A program made the translations under genes and the position numbers. Under the pieces are notes generated by a model that was not told the DNA's origin, did no database searches, and saw only the letters and a list, made by a program, of their open reading frames with translations. 64,000 nt of DNA, taken from the NCBI GenBank assembly GCA_029216955.1, contig JANAVB010003999.1, positions 4,864,572 through 4,928,571 on the forward strand. Reading direction: 5' to 3'. This DNA comes from Iris pallida. Lineage: Eukaryota > Streptophyta > Magnoliopsida > Asparagales > Iridaceae. This document shows, one piece after another, positions 1 to 10,902 of this stretch. Position 1 is the first letter of the stretch, and every line of letters starts with the position of its first letter.

Positions 1-463
1 GTGCGAAGGAAATAGAGCACAAAATGGAGTGTCTGAGTGGGACACGAAGGTCAGGGGTGAAGAGCGTCTCGAGTAGATCAGGCATGACAAATTGGTTTCG
101 AGAAAATGACAGGTCTGGTGCTCCTAAATTAAAAGTCACGGCAACGCGCATACGAAGATCAAAAATAAAAGTGGGAATAATTAATCAATGATTAATTGGT
201 CTAATTTGACCCGAAGTTGCGCGATACAAAAGGAGCACAAGGGAACGAGTTTGGATGGGACACCATATATCAACATGAAGGTAATCTCGTCTACTACAAA
301 CTTCAAGAAGGAAGTTTCCAGAGACTGGCATCCCTGATGCTCTAGAATTCCAAGTCACGGTAAAGAGCATTAAATGATAATAACTAATTAAATCAAAATT
401 AATTATCGAGAATAAATCATTTAGGAAATTCGAAAAAAATTCCAGAAATTCAGGGGGCTTACA
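1..463 (-). repeat. 3' LTR of LARD-like element, partial
   Basis: This copy differs from 5433-5893 by only a base or so (for example GTCTGAGTGG here and GTCTAAGTGG there). It ends at CAGGGGGCTTACA and is followed by internal sequence rather than by the CACTA sequence that flanks the other LTR. The rest of this LTR lies outside the window. Near identity of the two copies suggests a recent insertion. Confidence 0.82.
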
Positions 464-1813
464 TCCTACCCACCTTATAAAAATTTCGTCCTCGAAATTA
501 AGGTTGTAGTAGGGGTAAAACAAGATAGAAAGTTTTAGGCAAAAACTTGGGCACGATCATAGAATGACAAGTTTGCACGATCAAGATAATCGATTCGAAA
601 TTGTTCAGGCACGATGATGGATTTTGGCACGATAGAATCATGATATGAACAAAATCATATGTGCATGATTTCAGAAATAAGCCAAGTCATTGGGGCACCA
701 TTTTAGAGACGATTAGGAGAATTGAAGATATAAATGAAGTTCAAGTACGGGGTGATTTGTGTAATCAAGACATAGCTAAACAAGGCAAAGGAAATGACGG
801 TAAGATGAGAAAATCATTATGCGATGGGAGAAAAATAATGATAAACAAGAAATAATGGTAGGAATTATCTTGCTCAATTGGTAAAAGAAGTGAATCAATT
901 TAAGATACGACCTGATAACCATATACGTCTATCCCAAATCATGTTGCCAAAATTTTCGCCACGCCAGTAAGCATAGCGGTAATAAACAATGAAGTCCATA
1001 ACTATGGTATACACCCTATAATCATGTCATCTAGATTCCTTACCACGCCAACCGGTATGGCTGCAAGAGAATCTAAATGACATAACTAGGATAGTATATC
1101 CAAATCAGGCTCCATGTCCTTGTCTCGCTAGCTAATATGACTGCGATAAATTCTAAACTCCATAAATAAAGTAGACACTTACTGTTCTCATCGTCCTTGT
1201 CCAAAATATGTTTATCAGGATATCTTAACTCAATTCTTAAAAGAATTTTCCTAAACAAAATTAAAGGTCAACAACGAATAGTAAGATTTAAAATTTTCAA
1301 CAAGTAGTCAAGGGTAAGTTAATAGAAACAACGGAAACAACTTCCGAGATAGGGTTCAGAGGAAAATCTCAGGGAAAGTCCCGAGTGTACTACCTAGGTC
1401 AAGATAGAAAATGGTGAAATATAATCTAAAACAAACCTCGACCATGATACGAGGTTGATAAATCACATTCTCTCCCCAACCTAGATGATATACAAATCCA
1501 ACTTATCACTTCCCTCGGGGGTCCACAAACTCATCCCAAGAAGGAATAAAGTTTGATACGGACAGTTATTTCAGAAATCAGGACGAACAGGAACAAATAG
1601 AAAAAGTTTCGAAAGTTTGATATAAGATTCCCAGGGGTCATCCCTTGAATCTACCAAGAGTTCCTAATACGTGACTGAGTACCAAATCCTAAAATATTCC
1701 ATGTCTCAACCTTAATCCTAGGGCAGGCTCGCAGTAGTACAGAAAAGCTCAAGTACTACCACGACTTCGCATTAATTGCAAAGACTGACCTGCATGGGCC
1801 ACCACTAAAAACG
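464..1813 (-). other. Internal domain of LARD-like element, non-coding
   Basis: No reading frame of note lies here. Reading the minus strand, a conserved block GACCTGCATGGGCCACCACT (plus-strand reading, about 1788-1807) lies next to the right LTR. The same block lies next to the 5' LTR of the gypsy element near 36941, so it is a probable primer-binding or packaging leader. A purine tract next to the left LTR (minus-strand AAGGTGGGTAGGA, about 466-478) is the likely polypurine tract. A block TTTCGTCCTCGAAATT follows it here and at the gypsy 3' LTR near 33122. Confidence 0.7.
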
Positions 1814-3289
1814 TGTCACGACCCGCACCCGGATATACGGGTACGAATACGTGGGCCACGCCCAGCCTACGTCGCGGTATCGGCGGTAGAACGCTGTCAA
1901 GTATACTATACTAACTACAATTTCTAAGATCCATAACTATGAAATGTACTCATGTCACAACTCGAAAACTAAGGAAGATTAGACAAGAAATAATAACAAT
2001 ATCACTAGAACAACTAGAATCTACAATGATCATAAGACAGGAAATAAAGAAGGAACAACAAGACTAACTAAGGATAACTACCAGGCAACTCACATAGAAG
2101 AATAGTGAGATCCACCTCAGCTAGCAACATCATGAAGTCCAATAATGAGGGCACAACTACTCCTAAAATTTTCATAACGTATCCGGTCAGGAGCGGAACG
2201 AGCACAAATCTCAAATAACAGTTCTAATTAGACGATATTGAAAATGTAGCAGTAAATAGAGAGAATATACGAGGTAAATAATGTGTACATGAATCATGGT
2301 AAGGCATGTCAAGACTGTAACTGAATGTAAGAACAGGGAAAATAGTATAGATCATGTACAAGAATCTGGAACTATATCTATGTGAGTTTAGCACTAGTTT
2401 CAACATGTGACCGGCTTAGAACTTGATACAATGTTTGGCCTGGCTAATCATACGTGAGTGTATGATTAACACTATACAATGATGATACAATATCTGTGGG
2501 GTATTGATCACATATCTACGCTAACACCCCCATCCCTGACTAATATAGTGGATCCAGTCATGACACGTCATGACACGCATTCTCTGTGAAGTAGCTCTCC
2601 TTCACAGGAATCGTGTCTATACTATGAATAAGAAAACAATGAAGACTTGCACAAGGCATACCATATATAAGAGGAATAACATCTTATGACGGGATCCAAC
2701 AAATACCAATCCGTGTGAATAATGTGTCAAGAGAACAAGGATATCTACACTAAATACTAGAAACAAAAACGATATCATAAAACAGAATTATTATCAGAGA
2801 ATGTACTCGCCTGGGGTCCTGCTGTCAATATGAATCAGGGTTCAGAGTAAAGCCACAGACCTAAAGATGAAATAATACAAGAGCTGATCAGGGTCAAAAG
2901 ACATACTAACATCTAGGTCAATCTAAGACAAACTGGGTCAAGGTTGACGTATAGTTGACTTTGGTCAACTGGTCAACCCTAAGTCTAATCTAGGTTAAAC
3001 AGGTCAATGGTTGACCTACAGTTGACTTTGGTCAAAAAGTCAAGTTGGTCAAGTCTGATCAAACCTAGGTCAATTGTTGACTCTACTTCGACGTCTAGTC
3101 AAAGTAGTCAACCATGGTCAAGCTAGTCTCTATAAACCTCTACAAGGTCAACTTATGAATTTCAGTGATTTAGAAATCACTGAAATCGACGGGTCTCTAA
3201 AACAACCAGAAGGAAAAAATATTATAATAATAGGATGACACAAAAAGGGAAGAAATATACAGATGTTGTCGGATGATGGAACTAACATC

Positions 3290-3900
3290 ACCAACGTGTC
3301 CAGAATGGTCAAATCAGCTAGGATTGCCTGTCCAAAAGTCTAATTTGGACACAGGAGCAAAACGGTAATTTCGGACCAAAATGATGTCCGCCGTTGGACA
3401 CACTTTGCACCGAAAAACGTGCCGAAATAAAAGTGCACAAAATCTAACAAATTATATGTCCACGAATCCAGAATGACGATACGAACCCAACGGTATATCC
3501 AGAATTGGATTCCGTTGACCCGATCTCAAATTGGTCCGCTGACCCGGACATTGGAAACCGATTTGCACGGAAAAGCGTGTCGGAGCCAATGTCCTCAAAA
3601 CTCAGCAAATTATATGTCAACGAGTCCAGAATGACGATACGAACTCAACGGTATATCCGGAATTGGATTCCGATGAGCCGGCGTCAAAAAGTCCCGTTGA
3701 CTCAGAAAGTGGGACCCGCTTTACACCGAAATACGTGCCAGGGCCCACGTTCTCCAAATCAAGCAAAATTTATATGAAAACATACCAGAACGACGCCACG
3801 AGTCTACTGGTGGTGTCAGAAATTGAATCCGGAGTCCCGGGTTCAAAAATGGAATTTTACAAGTGCAACACTAAGAATTCGAACGGCCAACTTTGGCGTC
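3290..3900. repeat. Diverged tandem repeat of about 158 bp inside the LTR
   Basis: ATTATATGTC followed by a CCAGAATGACGATACGAAC block occurs at 3451 and again at 3609, a 158-bp step. A third, more diverged copy lies near 3768, and a weak fourth is suggested upstream. Each unit contains a CCGAAAxACGTGCC-like segment. This is typical internal tandem structure of long plant LTRs. Confidence 0.65.
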
Positions 3901-4619
3901 GAATTCGACCGACCTAACAAGCTCAAACTGAAATGAAATCTAAAGGGGGCAGGAAAAAGGTTATACCAGCTGTGCACCGGAACTGACGGTGCGCAAAACG
4001 AAGCTGCGACGGCGAAGATACGAACCCGCGAAGTTGGCGTCACGAAACTGTCCAAAAACAGTACAAATTAAAACGTCAACTTGGTGGCCGGTTTTGATGT
4101 ATCAAACGACGAAATTAACGGGTGAAATTTGACAGGGGTGAAGGGGTATATACCGAGATTGCGACGGAGCGAAGAAATCGCCGATCCAACGGTCGGATTC
4201 TCCAGAAAATCGACACGAAGTTGCTGTCCTGAAACTCCATTTCTGGATTCAACCCGCGCGCGCGTCGACGGGATTTCGTCCAAAACGCACGAATCAGGTA
4301 CGTGGCTCGTCGGGGAAGAGGATGACGGCGAAGGGGAGCTCGCCCAGGGGTGCGCCCGGCTCGCGCGCGGCCGTGGGGGGGCTCGCCGGCGGCGGCGGTG
4401 GCCGGGGCGGCGCGCGGCCTGCTGCTGTGCGCGTGCGCTGTCGCACCTTGCTGCGAGCTGCTACTGCAGCTGCGCTCGCGCGCGTGGGGGCGGCCCAGGC
4501 CGACCACGGCGGCGGCGGCTGTGGTGCGGGCGACCAGGCGAGCAGCGGGCTGAGGTGGCGAGAGTGGGATGATGGTTGTGGCGGTGTAGGTGATGACAAT
4601 GGTGATGGTGGTGTGTCCT

Positions 4620-5060
4620 TCTCTTGAAGAAGAAGAAGAAGAAGACTAAGAAGAAGGAGTTGAGGAAGAAGAAGGAGAAGTGAGAAGGAGAGAGAGAGAT
4701 GATGATGATGATGATGAAGAAGAGGAAAAAGGGGGGGGCTGTACCAGTACGGGTAGGGGGGGTTTGCGTGTGCTGGGAAGAGGGAGAGAGTGATGTGAGG
4801 GAATGGGTGAGAGAGAGAGAGTGAGATTATATATAATATATATAAGTGTGTGTATATATTATATAAGGAGGGAGAGAGAAAGAGATATTTAGAGAGAGGG
4901 GGGGGTTTGTGTTCGGCTGATGCATGGGGAGAGGGGGTGTGCTCACGTGGGGAGAGGAGAGAGTGAGGTGTTTGTAAAGAGAGAGAGAAAGATATTAAAT
5001 GAGAGAGGGAGATATGTAACACATGTATACACGTAGGTATATATACATAGAGAGAGAAAG
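4620..5060. repeat. Purine-rich microsatellite tract
   Basis: Runs of GAA, GATGAT, GA and TATA repeats follow one another with almost no complex sequence. The 274-residue minus-strand frame across this tract is Ser/Leu/Pro/His low complexity and is not a gene. Confidence 0.75.
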
Positions 5061-5893
5061 AGATAATAATATAAAATAAAAGAATTATATTTTCGAGTAG
5101 GCAAAAATAGGAGAACACTAGTGGGATGTATGGGCAGTCATGACAGGGCCCACACTAAACTGGGTTGGGCGTTGGGCCAAGTTGGACAAGGTCGAGGCCA
5201 ATATTTAATCAAAATAATAAATTAAGCAAATTAATTCATGGATGAAATAGGAGCACAAGGGAGATCGAAATTGTGGCACGCAAGTGACACCTGCATAGTT
5301 GGCTCAAAACAGGCCAGAGCCATATATTGGGTCGACTGGATTGGACCGATGTCGGGCCCGAAAATTAAATTGGAATTTAAGTCAGGTTTTACGGCAGATA
5401 ATTAATTTGGCCTAAATTGAACCGAAAGTTGTGCGAAGGAAATAGAGCACAAAATGGAGTGTCTAAGTGGGACACGAAGGTCAGGGGTGAAGAGCGTCTC
5501 GAGTAGATCAGGCATGACAAATTGGTTTCGAGAAAATGACAGGTCTGGTGCTCCTAAATTAAAAGTCACGGCAACGCGCATACGAAGATCAAAAATAAAA
5601 GTGGGAATAATTAATCAATGATTAATTGGTCTAATTTGACCCGAAGTTGCGCGATACAAAAGGAGCACAAGGGAACGAGTTTGGATGGGACACCATATAT
5701 CAACATGAAGGTAATCTCGTCTACTACAAACTTCAAGAAGGAAGTTTCCAGAGACTGGCATCCCTGATGCTCTAGAATTCCAAGTCACGGTAAAGAGCAT
5801 TAAATGATAATAACTAATTAAATCAAAATTAATTATCGAGAATAAATCATTTAGGAAATTCGAAAAAAATTCCAGAAATTCAGGGGGCTTACA

Positions 5894-6386
5894 AGAGGAG
5901 AGGACGCCGACGCCGACGACGACACCGACGCCGATCACCGAAGCCGACACCGGCGAGAGAGAGAGAGAGGTGAGAGAGTGAATTTGGAGGGAATGCGAAA
6001 AGTTCCCCCTGCCGTTTCATTTAAACTCTGGTACGTTTATATAGCGACGGACTCGCGACTGGTAAAAAACCGTCGCCCAGCGGTCGCCTTTTTTGATAAG
6101 TGCCGACTGAATATCCGTCGCTAAGTCGTCGAAAATATGTCCCGCCAATTTTCTACACAATTCCCGCCAAATAATCGACTGTGTAGCGACGACGGAAAAT
6201 CCGTCGCTATAACACCGACAGTCTAGCGACGGATGTGCGACCTTTCCTCCCCCTAAAATTGAAATAAAAATGGCAAAGGCGTGTAGTCGGTAATCCGTCG
6301 CTGAGCGGCCACGAAACCGTCGCTAATACCGACGGAAAATTTTCGTCGCTAAAAAACCGTCGCTAAATGAGTGTATTTTGGTAGTG
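5894..6386. mobile_element. Terminal region of a CACTA-type DNA transposon
   Basis: Read on the minus strand from 6386, the sequence begins CACTACCAAAATACAC and then shows many AGCGACGG motifs and their complement CCGTCGCT. A CACTA tip with dense short subterminal repeats is the hallmark of En/Spm-type elements. The bases after the tip, CGG, are the candidate 3-bp target duplication. The other end is not in the window, and the LARD-like element appears to have inserted into this transposon. No transposase frame is visible. Confidence 0.65.
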
Positions 6387-7289
6387 CGGGGCCCTGGGAC
6401 CGAATCGGCCTAGGAGAAAATTATGGAAATCGTGCTTCGGCGCGAGGCATTGCGAGACCTCCAGTTAGGCTCGCTACCTGGACTGGAGGGCGCGTCGCAA
6501 GGCTACGTAATCGTCCTTCATGGTGTCGATATCACCAATGACCGCATATAGGATAGATTGCATGCTCACCTATTGTCTTGTGCAGGTGGTAAGTATCATG
6601 TATATTTTGTGCAGAAAAGGAGCACGACCGTGGTAAGAATGCCTTTAAATTGGTTATGTGTTATCGTTTAAAATGTGCCTTCGATATGAACTGCAATTCA
6701 TATAGTTCTAAATAGAAAGATCACTTCGTATGCTAGAATCCTTAATAAGCAGTGTCGGTTTAGACGAGTGGGTTCGTCCCATCCACTAGCAAGTGTGCTA
6801 ACCCCCAACTCCCCAGGTAACGAGCGCGCTGCGGGAGCTCGAGACTGGACCTGAAGCTGAAGAACGGGAGGCGGCACGAAGCTCTCCTATTTTGAAGTAT
6901 TTTGAAGCCCAACTCAGATCGAAGGCTTTGTTCAAATGTATAAAAGGACGTGAATGTATGGAACGACAAGGATTATTTCAGGGCAAGCTTGTCGAGAGTT
7001 TTTCTTTTGTGTTTCAAGTTGTAGCCGCAACGGCATATGTAATGTAAAAATGACCTTGCACATACTTTGCAAGTTTATGAATGAAAAGCTAAATTTCGTC
7101 CTATGCTATGTCTTCAACTCTCTGCACTGTTTAATTTCAACGCGTCGAGTCAAAAAGGAATTTCCAATTTTACATCCTTGCCTTGTGCAAGTCAACTAAA
7201 GACTTGCACGGCATCACGTCCCGACCCGTGGGAATCGATTTATATCGAGTCAAGGCGATGGTGACCGATTCGGCGAGTCGGGGCGTGAC
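6387..7289 (-). repeat. Probable gypsy LTR, minus orientation, partial or solo
   Basis: Read on the minus strand from 7289 the sequence starts TGTCACGCCCCGAC and carries a GTGATGCCGTGCAAG block. This resembles the start of the LTR at 26147 (TGTCACGTCCC, then GTGATGCCGTGCGAG). The far end was not found with certainty and no target duplication is visible. No gag or pol sequence adjoins it. Confidence 0.5.
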
Positions 7290-7690
7290 ACCCCCTCCTG
7301 CGGCCATCCTCCTCCCTCCCTTCAACCCGGCCTCGACACCCCCCCTCCCTCACGGCTGGTACTTGCCTCCCCTCCCCCACCCCCCGGCGGCCATCCCCCC
7401 TCCCCTCCCATCGGCACCGACCACCCCCCTACCCACCCCCGGCCCCGACGACCCCCTACCCGGCTCCGGCCCTGCTTCCGCCGCCCGATCGTGCGTGCTC
7501 GCCGCCCGCCGGCCACCCGCAGCGGAGAGGGGGGGTGGGGGAGAAGAGAAGGGACAATTTGGTCCCAAAAAATTTCAGGATATCAAGTTGGTACCTATAA
7601 AAGTTGAGGGTATTAAGTTGAAAAAGTGTGATAGTTGAGGGTATCAAGTTGCAATTTCGCCCAAAAGTTATAGTCCTCCAAAGTTTCAAC
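7290..7690. other. GC-rich fragment with GGTATCAAGTTG motifs, likely part of a DNA transposon
   Basis: The C-rich stretch (7290-7545) is followed by repeated phrases of the type GTTGAGGGTATCAAGTTG (7575-7665). The same phrases occur at 10525-10615 beside another G-rich block, so the two are copies of one repeat family, probably a non-autonomous TIR element with GC-rich cargo. Frames seen here are proline/glycine-rich composition artefacts. Confidence 0.45.
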
Positions 7691-7691
7691 T

Positions 7692-8281
7692 GGCCATTCC
7701 CCGTGTTAAAATGCAGGAGAATGACAATTTTTCGTATTAATATCGCGGAGAATAACAATTCTCCGTGTTAATATCACAGAGAATGGCCATTCTCCGTGTT
7801 AAATTGACGGAGAATTGCCATTCTCCGTGTTAAAATGACGGAGAATGGTCATTCTCTATTATTTTAACACGGAGAATGACCATTCTCCGTGATATTAACA
7901 CGAATATTTGCCATTCTCCGTGTTAAAATGACGGAGAATTGCCACTTCCCGTGTTAAAATGATGGAGAATGGTCATTCTCCGTGATTTTAACACGGAGAA
8001 TGACCATTCTCCATTGTTAGCACGGAGAATGGTCACTCTCCGAGTTAAAATCACGGAGAATTGTCATTCTTCGTGTTAAAATGACGGAGAATGGCCACTT
8101 TCCGTGTTAAAATGCAGGAGAGTGGTCATTCTCCGTGTTAAAATCACGGAGGGTGACTATTCTCCGTTGTTAAAATCACGGAGAATGACCATTCCTCGTG
8201 TTAAAATGCAGGAGAACGGTCATTTTTCGTGTTAAAATCACGGGGAATGGCCATTCTCCGTGTTAAAATGACGGAGAACAG
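7692..8281. repeat. Palindromic tandem array, 31-bp unit, about 19 copies
   Basis: About 19 head-to-tail units of 31 bp (some 29-32) each hold an inverted pair: ATTCTCCGTG near the start and CACGGAGAAT or GACGGAGAAT near the end, with an AT-rich TTAAAA loop between. Units differ at scattered sites and some appear inverted, as expected for a near-palindromic unit. Such arrays are often subterminal parts of DNA transposons; I see no coding function. Confidence 0.85.
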
Positions 8282-10150
8282 TTGACAGAAACCTAAATTT
8301 TTGTTTTTTTTTGTAGAAATTTTTTTTGTCAGTAATAAAGATTCAAGAGTTTTTCGTTCTTCTTTCAAAACGATGCTAACTCTTATGGAGAAGAAGAAGA
8401 AGAAGATCTTCTCTCCACAATTGACCTAATCGTTGGAAAACTTCAAATCTCTCCACGAAGATGATGATGATGATGATGATGATGAGGGATGATCGGAGTT
8501 CGACTGAAGAAAAGCACAGTGAACTACGAACGATCTTTGTGATCTCTGCTGAAGATAAGAGTAATGAAATTCAGATCTCTCGTGAAGAAGAAGAAGACGA
8601 AAATCGCAATTCAAATCTGAGTTTGTGAATTCAAATACATATATATGACCAAATTTGTGCGAAGGGGTAGTTATGATATTATCAAACTGGCAATTTTGTA
8701 AATACAGAGCATCTAAAGAAAATATTGGAATATTTAATGTTGAAATATATAATTCTGGGTATTTCATAAAATTTACCATGCGGATGGATTTTTTTATAAA
8801 AATTGACCCCGAAATTGGGTATCTCAGCAATTTTCCAGTTAATATAATGCTAAGCTTGCAGACTGAAATAAAAATGTTCTGAATAAGTGAATACAATCGG
8901 ATCGTCATAAACAAGGTTATTGGAACATATTTACAATTACAGATGATAAAGTAACTACTCATGCTCAACAGCTGAGGCATGCGCAACATACATGTTTGAC
9001 TCAGTACATACATCGCACTCAGCCTGTGGCAGTACTTTATGATGCTAGCCTGTGGTCAAAGACCGAGAATGAAGCCCTCCTTTTACAAACTCTAATTTTT
9101 TTTCTTTTCGAAAAGACTATTTTGTCCGTCCGTGAGACTGGTCTGTACTAGTCCGCGTCCATGTAACGGACAGTTATTGGCCTCCTGCTAACCTGGGTCC
9201 ACCCCAGACGGAGGAGTCAATGACAGCCTGTCATGTGGGTGCGGACCAGCCCCACGGAGAGACAACGTAACAGCTCTCTCTTTTTTCCTCTTAACTATCA
9301 TAGTAAAAGAGTGTCAGCATTCTCATATCTGTAAGCAATTCACATTTCCTATATATTTTCTATATATGTAACCTAAGAATGTCATCATTCTCGTGGTCGA
9401 TATCGGCTTTTCTTACCAGCAATCATTTAAAAGAAGGTTTATGTACATGTAAGTTAGATTCTTAGAATGAAGGATAACTTTTTCAATAATGCACAACTAA
9501 GGAGCAAGATCTTAAATTTCATTCCAATTATACTCTAAACACCCATTGCAGTCCCTGCTCCCGGCGGTGGTATCGTGTTAGTTTGTAGCTAGTATATCAG
9601 TCAGAACTACGTTACTTGAAAAAATCTTTCGACATCTAATTGATCGGAACAAAAGAATTGAGATCCTATCATATTCATTGATTGATTTTTGTTGAAATAA
9701 GTCCAAAATACAGTGAATCATGTCTTGGAGAATGAAGTCTATGTAAGAGTCTCTTCTCATATATTTTTATTGTTTTCGTTGTAAGTCTTCGCTGCTTCGT
9801 TTTGATAAATGCATTTTCGTTGTTGTTTTCGATGAATGGTTTAATTACTCGCTTTCATTGATTTATGCACTCATTTTGGGATTCTGGAAGACAGAGAAGA
9901 AAAAGATTGAAGTTTAATACTGATATGATGTTTGTGTCATTGCAGGATGATGTATAACGAGAGTTGATTGTTGCAAAGTAGTTTTTCTTCTCTCGGCAAT
10001 CCTCTCTAATCATGAGGTGGTCTTAACCATTCTCTCATTTACCTTCACACCCTAATATCGCCGGTCGTGATAATCCTGAATGAGAATATGAGATTGTGAG
10101 CATGGTGGACTTTTTGAGTAATGATATATACAAGTAAAGATTTTATCGTA
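8282..10150. other. Unassigned intergenic DNA
   Basis: No convincing gene, RNA or element boundary is visible. There are short GAA and GAT microsatellites (8390-8485, 8585-8600). The minus-strand frame at 8426-9013 has no recognisable domain, a serine run encoded by the GAT repeat and a low-complexity hydrophobic composition. I treat it as chance. Confidence 0.5.
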
Positions 10151-10329
10151 TTATTTTCAGTTTCAACGTTGGGCTTGTAGTAAAAAAAACTTGGAATTGA
10201 TGCACCAAAAGGTTACAAAATCTTTCCCAAATATTGCAACTTTCTGTGGTAGTCAAAATGGGCACAACAACGCCTGCCATCGTCCTCTTTCAGCAATCCC
10301 AAACCGGGTCTTAATCATACAGCTCTTAG

Positions 10330-10640
10330 TCATTTTCCATGAACTGCGCACGCCCGCGCGCCCCACGCAGTGTGCGCACCGCCGCCCGCGAGCTCCGGCA
10401 CTTTGCCCGCGCGCTCCAAGGGGGGGGGGGGGGGGGGGTCACCGGGGGGAGGAGGAGAGAGGGGGGTGCTGGCCTGAGGGGGAGAAGGTCTCTTGAGGGG
10501 AGGTGGTGGGTATTTTTGGAAAAAATAAGTTTTAGGGTATTGAGTTGTCTATTTTCAAAGTTTATGGTATCAAGTTGCCAAACATGAATAGTTGAGGGTA
10601 TCAACTTGAAATTTAGCCCCAAAAATAAATAAGCCTCGCA
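10330..10640. other. GC-rich fragment with G18 run and GGTATCAAGTTG motifs
   Basis: A G-run of about 18 at 10421-10438 lies in a GC-rich stretch. It is followed by phrases such as AGGGTATTGAGTTG and GAGGGTATCAACTTG up to a TTTAGCCCC. This mirrors 7540-7670. It lies just downstream of the panB stop codon and may overlap the panB 3' UTR. Confidence 0.45.
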
Positions 10641-10902
10641 AATATATCTTAGAAACAAACTTCATGTAAAACTAAAGTATAATGCCAAGAAACAATTAAG
10701 GCTATTTTCTATAAGATGATCCAATTATTCCAGTTAATACACAGCAACATTATCAGCATACAACTCGCTAAACAGAAAAAAAAGGTTCATCAACAGCCCA
10801 TCCATATTAGACAAAACTGTGTGCAGTAAAATGGAAAGAAGGAAAAGAAAGGAAGATGAATAAACTTAAAAGGCGCCTAGCTCTTGGCAGCATTGAGAGC
10901 AA

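Larger units (their letters stand above)
1..5893 (-). mobile_element. Non-autonomous LTR retrotransposon, LARD-like, left LTR cut by window edge
   Basis: About 460 bp at the window start are repeated almost exactly at 5433-5893, and both copies end in CAGGGGGCTTACA. This marks them as the 3' parts of two LTRs. The right LTR starts TGTCACGACCCGC at 1814, giving the TG...CA ends of LTRs. Only about 1350 bp (464-1813) separate the LTRs, and no gag or pol reading frame is visible there. A polypurine tract on the minus strand, just right of 463, and a putative primer site just left of 1814 set the minus orientation. Large LTRs with a short non-coding centre fit a LARD. The PBS-side sequence and LTR tips match the gypsy element at 29740-40343, which may have supplied its proteins (inference). 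Confidence 0.8.
1814..5893 (-). repeat. 5' LTR of LARD-like element, 4.08 kb
   Basis: Starts TGTCACGACC and ends GGGGGCTTACA. It holds many GGTCAA-type motifs (2935-3170), a run of about 158-bp repeats (3290-3900), a GC-rich stretch (4250-4620) and purine-rich microsatellites (4620-5060). Long reading frames across the GC-rich and purine parts are composition artefacts. The AGAGG right of 5893 is the candidate right half of a 5-bp target duplication whose left half is outside the window. Confidence 0.78.

Noticed and set aside
4294..5118. 274-codon minus-strand frame (and smaller GC-rich frames at 4115-4627)
   Set aside because: It runs through GA and GAT microsatellites and a GC-rich patch inside an LTR; the protein is Ser/Leu/His/Pro low complexity with no domain.
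7183..7638. Proline-rich plus frame, with minus-strand shadows
   Set aside because: It is produced by a C-rich stretch of a repeat fragment also present at 10330-10640; no start context and no domain.
7692..8281. CRISPR-like array
   Set aside because: Units are adjacent with no unique spacers and lie in a plant genome; it is a palindromic tandem repeat.
8426..9013. 195-codon minus-strand frame
   Set aside because: No recognisable domain, a Ser run from a GAT repeat, and an overlapping opposite-strand frame; it looks like chance in AT-rich DNA.
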